Shown here: positions 1 through 7,630 of the stretch, piece after piece
Layout of the letters: every line of letters starts with the position of its first letter
Numbering within the stretch: position 1 is the first letter of the stretch
Assembly: GCA_033721235.1 (NCBI GenBank)
Contig: JAWWAY010000002.1
Coordinates: forward strand, 248,001 to 312,000
DNA length: 64,000 nucleotides
Source: UBA5078 sp033721235
Lineage (GTDB): Bacteria; Pseudomonadota; Gammaproteobacteria; Pseudomonadales; Pseudohongiellaceae
Direction: 5' to 3'
The notes under the pieces: model-generated
Told to the model about the DNA's origin: nothing
What the model saw: the letters and a program-made list of their open reading frames with translations, nothing else
Databases searched by the model: none
Translations under genes and position numbers: made by a program

Positions 1-125
1 CGACTAGTCACTGACCCCAAATGCTCTTTTATCATTATTGTGTCCTCATTGAGCAGTTTTTAGACTTTCTATCGGTCGGTGGCTGAGCATAACTCACCCC
101 TCGCGAGCAAGTCCACACAAGCTAA

Positions 126-161
126 GGGGCTATTCCTTGTCTTTTTGTGACAAATAGCCCC
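126..161. other. Hairpin downstream of the symporter gene
   Basis: The arms GGGGCTAT and TAGCCCC pair, with an inner TTGTC/GACAA extension, giving a long hairpin about 90 bp past the stop codon of the symporter. There is no U-tract on the minus-strand side, so it may be a Rho-type 3' end or an mRNA-stabilising hairpin rather than an intrinsic terminator. Bases 1-247 otherwise show no gene. Confidence 0.4.
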
Positions 162-247
162 GTGCGCAAAACAACTGTAGCTCAATGCCAAGTTTTTGCC
201 GACAAAGCGAAATATCACGCTTTGCACCGCTGAGTGCATCAGTCGAC

Positions 248-1690
248 TTAGACTGGTCTTGGCTCCGCAATACCATTTTGATTGGCTGCGTTGGGATTCG
301 GGCTGATATAGGAGCCCACAAGCATACCGATTAAGCTTAAAGCCAAACCAACTAGCTGTGGCTCGAAAGAGATATCTGGTACCAGTATTTCAAGCAGCAA
401 CCAGCTACCAAGCCCAAGGCCCATGGCCAATGCCGCGCCCAGATTGCTGGCTCGACGCCAAAATAGACCAGCGGTTAAAGGCACAAATACGCCCGCCAAA
501 GTGACCCTATAGGCATTCTCTACCATGCCGTGAATATCAGTCTCAGACATCAGCGAATTGGCAACCACCAATAAAGTAAAACCGAACACCGTGATACGAG
601 TAGACTTGAGCAGTTGCGCATCGTCCATGTCCGGTCGCAGGTTCTTCAAAATATTCTCGGTAAAGGTTACTGAGGGCGCCAACAAAGTACTTGAGGCTGT
701 ACTCATGATGACGGAAAGCAGGGCCCCGAAGAATACCGCTTGAAGCCAGAAAGGCATGTAGTTAAGCACAAAGGTAGGCAGCACCAATTGCGAATCCACG
801 TCCATTAACTCAGCGGTCAAATCTGCATCAATCATACTCACACTGTAAGCCAAGAACAGTGGAACGGCAGCAAAGAAGAAATAGGAAACGCCTCCCAAGG
901 TAGTGGCCCAAACGGCTACGGTTTCATTCTTGGAGGTATTTACTCGTTGAAACACGTCCTGCTGCGGAATAGAACCCAGCGCCATGGTGAAGAAGGCAGC
1001 CATCCAACCAAGAATATCGATGAGGTCCATCGTGGGCAGCCAAGCGAATTTACCCTCGGCTGAAGCCTTGGCGATGACGCCGCCAATCCCTCCGGCCATC
1101 TCACTGGCGCTGCTGGTCACCAAGAACAAACCAATAACGATTACAACCATCTGCACACAGGTAGTGACCGCCACTGACCACATACCCCCAAACAAGGTAT
1201 AGGCAAGGACCACAGACGCGCCAATCAGCATGCCCTGTGTCATCGAGATACTCCCCTCAGACAAGACATTGAACACTAAGCCGAGAGCGGTCACCTGCGC
1301 CGACACCCAACCTAGGTAGGACAACATGATGCAGAAGGAGAGAATTAACTCGGTTTTCTTATTGTAGCGAATGTGAAAAAAATCACCCAAGGTCATGAGC
1401 TTCAGGCGATACAAAGGCAGTGCGAATACCAAGCCGAATAGCACTAGGCAAACAGATGCCCCCAAGGGGTCAGAAATAAGCCCGCGGAAACCCTCATCCA
1501 AAAAAGTGGCCGAAATGCCTAGAACAGTCTCAGCGCCAAACCAGGTGGCAAACACCATCGCCATAACCATTGGCATTGGCAAGCTGCGGCCCGCAGTAAT
1601 GTAGTCACTAGCCGAGTGAACACGGCGCGAGGCAATAAGACCAAGAGCGATGGAAAAGATCAAATAGATGGTAACAAGCACTAGCAGCAT
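248..1690 (-). CDS. Sodium:solute symporter family (SSS/SSF) transporter
   Basis: A 480-residue, very hydrophobic protein with about 12-13 predicted membrane segments, the usual size and pattern of the sodium:solute symporter family (PutP/PanF/SglT type). The N-terminus starts directly with a membrane helix, followed by the conserved segment around residues 30-55 (ASDYITAGRSLP) and the W-F-G-A-E-T stretch typical of the family's second helix. It should import an organic solute with sodium across the inner membrane; the substrate cannot be read from sequence. The start ATG is preceded by TAGGAGA at good spacing. It is transcribed away from rlmL and appears monocistronic. Confidence 0.88.
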   Translation of the reverse strand: MLLVLVTIYLIFSIALGLIASRRVHSASDYITAGRSLPMPMVMAMVFATWFGAETVLGISATFLDEGFRGLISDPLGASVCLVLFGLVFALPLYRLKLMTLGDFFHIRYNKKTELILSFCIMLSYLGWVSAQVTALGLVFNVLSEGSISMTQGMLIGASVVLAYTLFGGMWSVAVTTCVQMVVIVIGLFLVTSSASEMAGGIGGVIAKASAEGKFAWLPTMDLIDILGWMAAFFTMALGSIPQQDVFQRVNTSKNETVAVWATTLGGVSYFFFAAVPLFLAYSVSMIDADLTAELMDVDSQLVLPTFVLNYMPFWLQAVFFGALLSVIMSTASSTLLAPSVTFTENILKNLRPDMDDAQLLKSTRITVFGFTLLVVANSLMSETDIHGMVENAYRVTLAGVFVPLTAGLFWRRASNLGAALAMGLGLGSWLLLEILVPDISFEPQLVGLALSLIGMLVGSYISPNPNAANQNGIAEPRPV

Positions 1691-2103
1691 GGTATCTCCT
1701 AAATCTCAATCAAACCGAGAATGGCTAAGCAGGCGGGCTAGGTGCTATGACACCAGACTCGACCCATGATGGCGATTGCCGTAAAGGCCGAATCATATAT
1801 AAAAGTGCGCCATAAAAAAAAGCTTTTTTTCGCGCCCCTTGTCGCAATGCAACACACTGATATTATTAAATAAAACAAGAAACAATTATTAGAACGGCAA
1901 TTACAAGCCAAAAAATACGACAACACACTGTCATATACACGCCCCACTCACCTAAAAATAAGCGAACAACAGCCCCAAAAGAGAGCAATTTCCCTGTTAT
2001 CGAGGTATTTCTCGCGCTTTGAGCCCCCAAGCGATAAACTTCACGCCCTGAACTGCGCGAGTCGGCGCGCCACACCCAGCCAACGAAGTAAACACAGCAA
2101 ACT
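1691..2103. other. Divergent intergenic region with an A7GCT7 palindrome
   Basis: This 413-bp region separates the symporter (minus) and rlmL (plus), so it should hold both promoters. The only striking element is a perfect palindrome of seven A, GC and seven T around 1814-1829, flanked by GCGC on both sides. No credible coding sequence was seen; the minus ORF running through 1866-2243 mostly overlaps rlmL and looks random. Confidence 0.5.
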
Positions 2104-4293
2104 ATGAGCACCCATGCGGACACCCAAACAAGCAAGCCATCACTCTCTCTTTGGGTAAGCTGCTCCAAAGGCTTAGAGACCTTACTCGAACAAGAACTTA
2201 GAGCCTGTGGAATCGACGAGCTAAAAATGAGCGTCGCCGGCATCTACTGCAAAGCCTCGTTTAAACAAGCCTATTCAGTCATCATGTTCTCGCGCCTGTG
2301 CAATAGAGTCATTTTACTGCTGGCGCAAGGCAATGTAGAGGATGCGAGCGATCTGTATGATTGCGCCAGCGCCATTGACTGGCCCCATCATTTGACACCG
2401 GGCCAAACCCTTCTTATCAATGCTAGCGGTAGTACAGATCAACTTATTCATACCCAGTTTATTGCCCAGAAAATTAAAGATGCCATAGTCGATCAGTTTC
2501 GCTCCAAAGACTTGGAGCGGCCCAATGTCTCCAGAGAGGCGCCAGATCTCCTTATTCATGCCATTATCAAGAAAGGAGTTTTGAATTTAGGCATAGACTT
2601 GGTCGGAAGCAGCCTTCACAGACGCAATTATCGTATTGAGCAGGGTGAGGCGCCACTCAAAGAGACCTTAGCAGCCGCGCTTCTCATGCGCGCGGGATGG
2701 CCCCTAAAGGACACCCCATCCGCCGTTCTCTACGACCCCATGTGCGGTTCCGGCACACTGCTCATCGAAGGCGGTTTAATGGCCATGGATGTCGCCCCTG
2801 GACTAATACGCAAGACTCAGTTCAGCCCTTGGCCCCACCACGATCTAGCCGCAATAGAGCAAGTGCAGCGCGAGGCTGAGCAAAGACGTGAGGCAGGTGC
2901 TCATTGGCAAGGCCAACTTATCGGCAGCGATAGCGACGAAAGAGTCATCGATATAGCAAGGCGCAATGCATTTCGAGCGAACCTTTCCAAGCACGCTCAA
3001 TTCAGCGTTGCATCCATAGAAGATCTGACACTTGAAGTGACGCCCAATCTACTTATCTGCAACCCTCCCTATGCCGAGCGCCTAGGCGAGCAGACAGAAG
3101 TAGAACTCTTGTATTCAGCTCTAGGAGAGTTCCTGCGCCGAGAAGCAAAGGGCGCAGATGCAGCCATTTTTACGGCAAAACCCGAATGGGGAAAACTCTT
3201 AGGCATTCACAGCCATAAGCAGTATGCGTTTTTTAATGGCGCGCTTCCCGCCAAGCTTCTGCTCATGCATATCAGTGACAAAAACATCTATAAGAATGCC
3301 ACACAGGGCCCGAGCAAAGGCGCGGATAGCCAAGCCACTGTGCTAGATGAAGGCGCTAAGATGTTCGCCAATCGTTTACGCAAAAATTTGAAAAATATTG
3401 GTCGCTGGGCTCGGCAACAGGGTCACGAATGCTTTCGGCTTTATGACGCTGACATGCCTGAGTATGCGTTCGCTATCGACTGTTATGGCGACCATATTCA
3501 TATGCAAGAATACAAAGCGCCTGCTTCGATCAGCGAGGCAGATGCTGCCCAACGAAGACGGCAGGCCTATCAAGCTTTGTGCTTAGTCATGGAGCAAAGC
3601 CGTGGAATTCCTAGTGACAAGGTCATACTAAAAGTACGCGAGAAACAAAGAGGCAATGAGCAGTATCGCCCCAGCGCCGAACAGGGCCACGACTTTGTTG
3701 TGACGGAAGGCGATGCACAGTTTCAAGTCAATCTTGAACGCTATTTAGATACCGGACTATTCTTGGATCACAGGCCTATTCGCCAATGGATTGCCCAGCA
3801 CTCAAGAGGCTGCCGCTTCTTAAATCTGTTTTGCTACACAGCCACGGCAAGCGTACACGCTGCACTAGGGGGTGCTGCAAGCTCGGTGAGCGTTGATCTA
3901 TCCAAGACCTATCTCAACTGGGCCGCGCAAAACTTTGCGCTCAATGACATCGATACCTATGCCCATAAATTAGAGCAAGGCGACTGCCTGAAGTATCTTC
4001 AAACCTGCAAGCAAGAGTTCGATCTTATTTTCCTCGACCCACCTACCTTTTCAAACTCCAAGAGCACTGAGAATGTCTTAGATATTCAAAGAGATCACGT
4101 GGAGCTCATCAATTTATGTATGGGCTTATTACCCAAGAATGGGCTCCTTATTTTCTCCAATAATAATCGGCGCTTTAAGCTTGATGAGAGCATCGCCGAG
4201 AGTTTCAAGGTGGAAGATTGTAGCGCTGCCAGCATCGACAAAGACTTTGCGCGCAACAGCAAGATTCACCAGTGCTGGTTCATACGCCACTAA
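2104..4293 (+). CDS. rlmL: 23S rRNA methyltransferase RlmL/RlmKL (m2G2445 and m7G2069)
   Basis: A 729-residue two-domain methyltransferase, slightly longer than the 702-residue E. coli enzyme. The N-terminal part carries a THUMP-like RNA-binding region (about residues 50-165). Next is the first Rossmann methyltransferase domain with motif I DPMCGSGT (about 212) and catalytic motif NPPYAERLGE (about 320). The C-terminal RlmK-like domain has a second SAM site and FLDPPTFSNS (about 643). In the family, RlmL makes m2G2445 and RlmK makes m7G2069 in 23S rRNA. No strong Shine-Dalgarno sequence precedes the ATG. It is a standalone housekeeping gene. Confidence 0.96.
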   Translation: MSTHADTQTSKPSLSLWVSCSKGLETLLEQELRACGIDELKMSVAGIYCKASFKQAYSVIMFSRLCNRVILLLAQGNVEDASDLYDCASAIDWPHHLTPGQTLLINASGSTDQLIHTQFIAQKIKDAIVDQFRSKDLERPNVSREAPDLLIHAIIKKGVLNLGIDLVGSSLHRRNYRIEQGEAPLKETLAAALLMRAGWPLKDTPSAVLYDPMCGSGTLLIEGGLMAMDVAPGLIRKTQFSPWPHHDLAAIEQVQREAEQRREAGAHWQGQLIGSDSDERVIDIARRNAFRANLSKHAQFSVASIEDLTLEVTPNLLICNPPYAERLGEQTEVELLYSALGEFLRREAKGADAAIFTAKPEWGKLLGIHSHKQYAFFNGALPAKLLLMHISDKNIYKNATQGPSKGADSQATVLDEGAKMFANRLRKNLKNIGRWARQQGHECFRLYDADMPEYAFAIDCYGDHIHMQEYKAPASISEADAAQRRRQAYQALCLVMEQSRGIPSDKVILKVREKQRGNEQYRPSAEQGHDFVVTEGDAQFQVNLERYLDTGLFLDHRPIRQWIAQHSRGCRFLNLFCYTATASVHAALGGAASSVSVDLSKTYLNWAAQNFALNDIDTYAHKLEQGDCLKYLQTCKQEFDLIFLDPPTFSNSKSTENVLDIQRDHVELINLCMGLLPKNGLLIFSNNNRRFKLDESIAESFKVEDCSAASIDKDFARNSKIHQCWFIRH

Positions 4294-4315
4294 CGCTTTT
4301 AGCCATTTTCAAAAA

Positions 4316-4379
4316 AGTCGATTGCACCTAGGGCCAAGGCTGTTTACTCTTAATGACAGATCGCCTAATGCAATCGACT
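4316..4379. repeat. 11-bp perfect inverted repeat between rlmL and cupin gene
   Basis: AGTCGATTGCA at 4316-4326 is matched by its exact reverse complement TGCAATCGACT at 4369-4379, with 42 bases between. The left arm follows a run of A and the right arm ends 15 bp before the ribosome-binding site of the cupin gene. It could be a large terminator-like hairpin ending rlmL or a structured leader of the cupin mRNA. Confidence 0.55.
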
Positions 4380-4406
4380 AAAACAATAAGACTAGGGGTT
4401 AGGTAA

Positions 4407-5099
4407 ATGCACATTCAATCAAAGGCACTCGCTCTATCTGCGGCTCTACTCGGTGGAGTAGCACTTTCTGCTGGAGGCGCATTCGCGCAAGACGAAGAAA
4501 TCCAAAGCGCGGAAGACCAAATAGTTAATATCCTGCAGGAACCCAGACACAGAATCGTCCACAACGATGGCGATATCTGGGTACTCGACATTCAAATAAA
4601 CCCCGGTGATGCCACCAAACGGCACACCCATGACTCTGCAATCCTCTACACCTTTATTAGCTCGGGCACCGGCCCATCTGGAGGCCGGCTCAACAGTAAT
4701 ACGGACTACGTAGAAGAGAATTACACCCACCGAGCGCGCAACGAAGGCCCAGGCTTGTTTCGCATTATCGCAGTAGCTAACTATGGCGAGCCCCAAGAGG
4801 AACTCACCGCAGGCCGCCCGACGGGCCTTGAAGGAGAGCCTGCTCTTGAGAACCCCTGGTTCCGATCCTATCGCATGACGCTAAAGCCCGATGAGATGAC
4901 TCCGCCCCAAAACCACGAGAATCCAACAGTAGTCGTTCAAGTGACCGAAGGAATTTCACACGTTACAAGAGAGGACGGCATTACAGCAGAGTTTACCGGC
5001 ATGGGGAGCTGGACTTGGCGAGATGCTAACTCTCCGTTTCAAATCCATAACGCTAGCTCTCACGATATAGAGGTCGTTATCAACGAAGCCCGACGATAA
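4407..5099 (+). CDS. Exported cupin-fold (bicupin-like) protein
   Basis: A 230-residue protein with a clear Sec signal peptide (about residues 1-27, ending AFA before QDEE), so it acts in the periplasm or outside. The mature part has two cupin-like halves: one with a metal-type histidine cluster (GDATKRHTHDSA, about 70-80) and a second around residues 150-225 that keeps the beta-barrel pattern but fewer histidines. RBS AGGGGTTAGG sits 5-7 bases before the ATG. A second, cytoplasmic cupin gene follows 50 bp downstream, so the two probably form an operon. The substrate is unknown. Confidence 0.65.
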   Translation: MHIQSKALALSAALLGGVALSAGGAFAQDEEIQSAEDQIVNILQEPRHRIVHNDGDIWVLDIQINPGDATKRHTHDSAILYTFISSGTGPSGGRLNSNTDYVEENYTHRARNEGPGLFRIIAVANYGEPQEELTAGRPTGLEGEPALENPWFRSYRMTLKPDEMTPPQNHENPTVVVQVTEGISHVTREDGITAEFTGMGSWTWRDANSPFQIHNASSHDIEVVINEARR

Positions 5100-5149
5100 T
5101 TATTGCCCAACAATGGACTACTCGACATTTTGCAATGGTAGGAGCGCTT

Positions 5150-5533
5150 ATGAAATCTTTCACTAAAACCATTCTATTCACTGATAGCGATGGCCGCGCA
5201 AAGTTTCGCGAAGAAGATATACCATTGACGGAGGGAACACCCGAAGTCAGCTTGTCGCGCCTCTTTGCTGCGCAAGAACTTCAGCTCAGAGAAAGCCCAG
5301 TGGGCTTTCGCAGCGAGATGCATTGCACCACTTCGCCTCAGTGGCTCTTCGTCCTTAGCGGCACAATGGAAATTGGTTTGGCCGACGGAAGCACGCGACA
5401 ATTTAGCGCTGGAGACCACTTCTATTCCGTCGATACACTGCCTGCGAACACCGAGTTCAACCCTGAAATACACGGCCACTGGAGCAGACAAGTAGGAGAC
5501 GAGCCACTCGTCACTTTATTTGTTAAAGACTAA
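5150..5533 (+). CDS. Small cytoplasmic cupin-domain protein
   Basis: A 127-residue single-cupin protein without a signal peptide. The start is set at the second ATG because TAGGAG lies six bases upstream; an upstream in-frame ATG at 5135 overlaps that RBS. The central part (SEMHCTTSPQWLFVLSGTME, about 53-72) has the cupin motif-1 pattern with only one histidine, and motif 2 (GDHFYSVDTLP) follows. It may bind a metal or a small ligand, or be a non-catalytic cupin. It follows the exported cupin gene and is closed by a strong terminator. Confidence 0.65.
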   Translation: MKSFTKTILFTDSDGRAKFREEDIPLTEGTPEVSLSRLFAAQELQLRESPVGFRSEMHCTTSPQWLFVLSGTMEIGLADGSTRQFSAGDHFYSVDTLPANTEFNPEIHGHWSRQVGDEPLVTLFVKD

Positions 5534-5538
5534 GGCAT

Positions 5539-5574
5539 AAAAAAAGGCGACAACATTTTGTTCTCGCCTTTTTT
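5539..5574. terminator. Bidirectional intrinsic terminator between cupin gene and efp
   Basis: AAAAAAGGCGA pairs perfectly with TCGCCTTTTTT around a 13-base loop, giving a T-tract on both strands. It serves the convergent cupin (plus) and efp (minus) genes. Confidence 0.9.
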
Positions 5575-5603
5575 CATTGAGCCTCGTACAGCTGAGTACG
5601 CGA

Positions 5604-6170
5604 CTACTTTTTAATACGCGACTTATACTCGCCTGTACGCGTATCAATTTCTACAAAATCGCCTATTTCACAGAAGTCAGACACTTGAAGCTCGTGCCCA
5701 CTTTGCAAACGAGCCGTCTTCATCACCTTACCTGAAGTGTCACCACGAACCGAAGGTTCAGTGTACACAATCTCGCGCGTGATGCTTGTTGGCAGATCGA
5801 TTGAAATCACTTTATCTTCGTAGAAGACAGCATTACAAACATCTTCCATACCGTCTTCGATGTACTGAATCACGTCTTCAAGGTCGTCTTTCTCGATCTC
5901 GATTGGCTCGTAATTCTCATCTACAAACACATACATTGGGTCTGCGTAATAAGAGTAAGTCACCTCTTTCTGCTCAAGGATAACGACTTCGAATTTATCG
6001 TCAGCTTTATAGACTGTTTCCGTCGCAACGCCTGTAAGCAAGTTTTTTAGCTTCATTTTACAGACAGCCGCGTTGCGGCCAGATTTATTAAACTCACTCT
6101 TTTGAACTTTCCAAGGCGAACCATCGATCATGATGACTTGGCCTGAACGACACTCTTGTGCGGTTTTCAT
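5604..6170 (-). CDS. efp: Translation elongation factor P, arginine-rhamnosylated type
   Basis: A 188-residue protein matching EF-P throughout: KOW-like domain I (residues 1-65), central OB domain and C-terminal OB domain ending in RTGEYKSR. EF-P binds stalled ribosomes at polyproline stretches and speeds peptide bond formation. The loop that is modified reads NKSGRNAA, with arginine at residue 32, the position rhamnosylated by EarP in Pseudomonas and relatives; the lysine type (EpmA/EpmB) has Lys there. The earP gene lies 73 bp upstream on the same strand, so modifier and target are probably co-transcribed. Confidence 0.97.
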   Translation of the reverse strand: MKTAQECRSGQVIMIDGSPWKVQKSEFNKSGRNAAVCKMKLKNLLTGVATETVYKADDKFEVVILEQKEVTYSYYADPMYVFVDENYEPIEIEKDDLEDVIQYIEDGMEDVCNAVFYEDKVISIDLPTSITREIVYTEPSVRGDTSGKVMKTARLQSGHELQVSDFCEIGDFVEIDTRTGEYKSRIKK

Positions 6171-6243
6171 AGCTTAATTCTCAACTAATATTAACGATTG
6201 CTTGAACTACTGGGTTTATATTGCCGTCACATGGAATGACGTC

Positions 6244-7521
6244 TTAAATAGAAGCACTCTCGTGCTCCCGACAAAACTGCAATAAATTGGTCGAAAGATC
6301 AGGCAATTGCAATAGTGTCGTGCGCCACTGCACGGCTAAATCTTGAAGCTGCGGCAGCTGTGGGCGCAGATGATGCCATAAATCCGCACAATCTTCATCC
6401 AGATTCCATTTGCGCCACATATTAGCCAGCAGGGCATAGAGTTCCCGATCGCCAGTCTCGGCTAGCCCCTCCCCCATACGCTCAAGGAAAGCCTCCAGTT
6501 TGTCCATATGCACCCCCTCCTCCTGAGGATAAATATGCCATAAGAATGGGCGCCCAGCCCACTGAGCACGGACAAAGGAGTCTTCCCCGCGCACGATATT
6601 GAAGTCGCATACGCTCAGAAGGCGGTCATAGTCGCTCTGGGAAAGAAACGGAATAATATGGACTGTAAGCCTGCCAATGGAATGGGAACCTGGCTGTGCT
6701 ATGGCAGCAGAGCCTAGCAAGCCCTCTAGCCCCTGTAGCGCTCTACCTAAAGGAATAAAACAGTGCGTTGCCTGCTCCTGCTCAGCCATAGCCTGCAGTA
6801 CTCCCAGCAAAGACGGCGCGGGGTAAGAAAATACGCTAAGCCAAAGCTCAGCGCTCGATGCCTGAACGCCACCCATATCGCTAAGGAACTGCCTGCGGGA
6901 GAGTTCAATCCTTGACTGCCAACGACAATGTTGCGCGACAACACCCTTCTCCCGCAGCAAGCCTCCTGTGGCAGCAGAATAGCCCGGAAAGAAAAAATAC
7001 TTGGAGCGCTGCACGCTCTGGCCATTCGGCAAGCCGATAGAGATCATGGATGGCAAGCCATGACAATCATCCGGCCATGACTCGGCGCTCAAGTACTCCA
7101 AGTTTAGCCACACGGGAGGGTCGGCCTGCTCGGCCATAAGAAGCTGGGCGGTCTCCGGCAGATGACAGGCAAAGGCCTCGATTAGCACCGCTGCACCAGA
7201 AACCCAGTGGCGCAGCTGCGCATCACTAGAATCCGAGTCCTGCCAATGAATAATCGACACGCCTTCAAATTCGAGGCTATCGACTGAATCGCCGGTCCCC
7301 AGTGCCAAGAACTGCGCCATGGCGGAAAAATCATCAACGAATAGCGCCACTTCCAAATTGTGTTCGGAAACCAATTGGCGAGCCAAGCGCCAGCAAACCC
7401 CCATATCGCCGAAGTTATCCACCACGGCACAAAACAACACCCAGGTTTGTTTTGCGGTATTAGCAGGCGCGAGATTATGTAGATTTTGGGGAGTGGACAC
7501 GAAAAACTCTAAGTACGACAA
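6244..7521 (-). CDS. earP: EF-P arginine rhamnosyltransferase EarP
   Basis: Up to 425 residues; the family (formerly DUF2331) is usually about 375-390. The conserved N-terminal segment FCAVVDNFGDMGVCWRLAR is present at residues 30-48, as is a C-terminal segment (CDFNIVRGEDSFVRAQWAGR, about 305-325) that matches the dTDP-rhamnose-binding region of GT104 enzymes. It transfers rhamnose from dTDP-beta-L-rhamnose to Arg32 of EF-P. The longest frame begins with TTG at 7521 without a good RBS; GTG at 7500 or a later start would bring the length closer to the family norm, so the true N-terminus is uncertain. Confidence 0.93.
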   Translation of the reverse strand: MSYLEFFVSTPQNLHNLAPANTAKQTWVLFCAVVDNFGDMGVCWRLARQLVSEHNLEVALFVDDFSAMAQFLALGTGDSVDSLEFEGVSIIHWQDSDSSDAQLRHWVSGAAVLIEAFACHLPETAQLLMAEQADPPVWLNLEYLSAESWPDDCHGLPSMISIGLPNGQSVQRSKYFFFPGYSAATGGLLREKGVVAQHCRWQSRIELSRRQFLSDMGGVQASSAELWLSVFSYPAPSLLGVLQAMAEQEQATHCFIPLGRALQGLEGLLGSAAIAQPGSHSIGRLTVHIIPFLSQSDYDRLLSVCDFNIVRGEDSFVRAQWAGRPFLWHIYPQEEGVHMDKLEAFLERMGEGLAETGDRELYALLANMWRKWNLDEDCADLWHHLRPQLPQLQDLAVQWRTTLLQLPDLSTNLLQFCREHESASI

Positions 7522-7611
7522 CAGTTCAGCAAGAATACCTCAGCCGTCACAATAAGGAAATTAGTCACCAGAAGCCAACAAAAACAGTGCATTTCGCCGC
7601 AAATTGAACAT

Positions 7612-7620
7612 GCTAGAATA
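7612..7620 (+). promoter_or_regulatory. Possible -10 element upstream of ppdK
   Basis: TAGAAT at 7614-7619 is a good -10 hexamer; the -35 region at the expected distance is poor. If used, transcription would start near 7626, almost on the first ATG (7631), which favours one of the downstream ppdK starts. Confidence 0.3.
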
Positions 7621-7630
7621 GCCTTTCGCT

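Noticed and set aside
1866..2243. 125-codon minus ORF overlapping the start of rlmL
   Set aside because: It overlaps a certain gene on the other strand and its translation has no domain.
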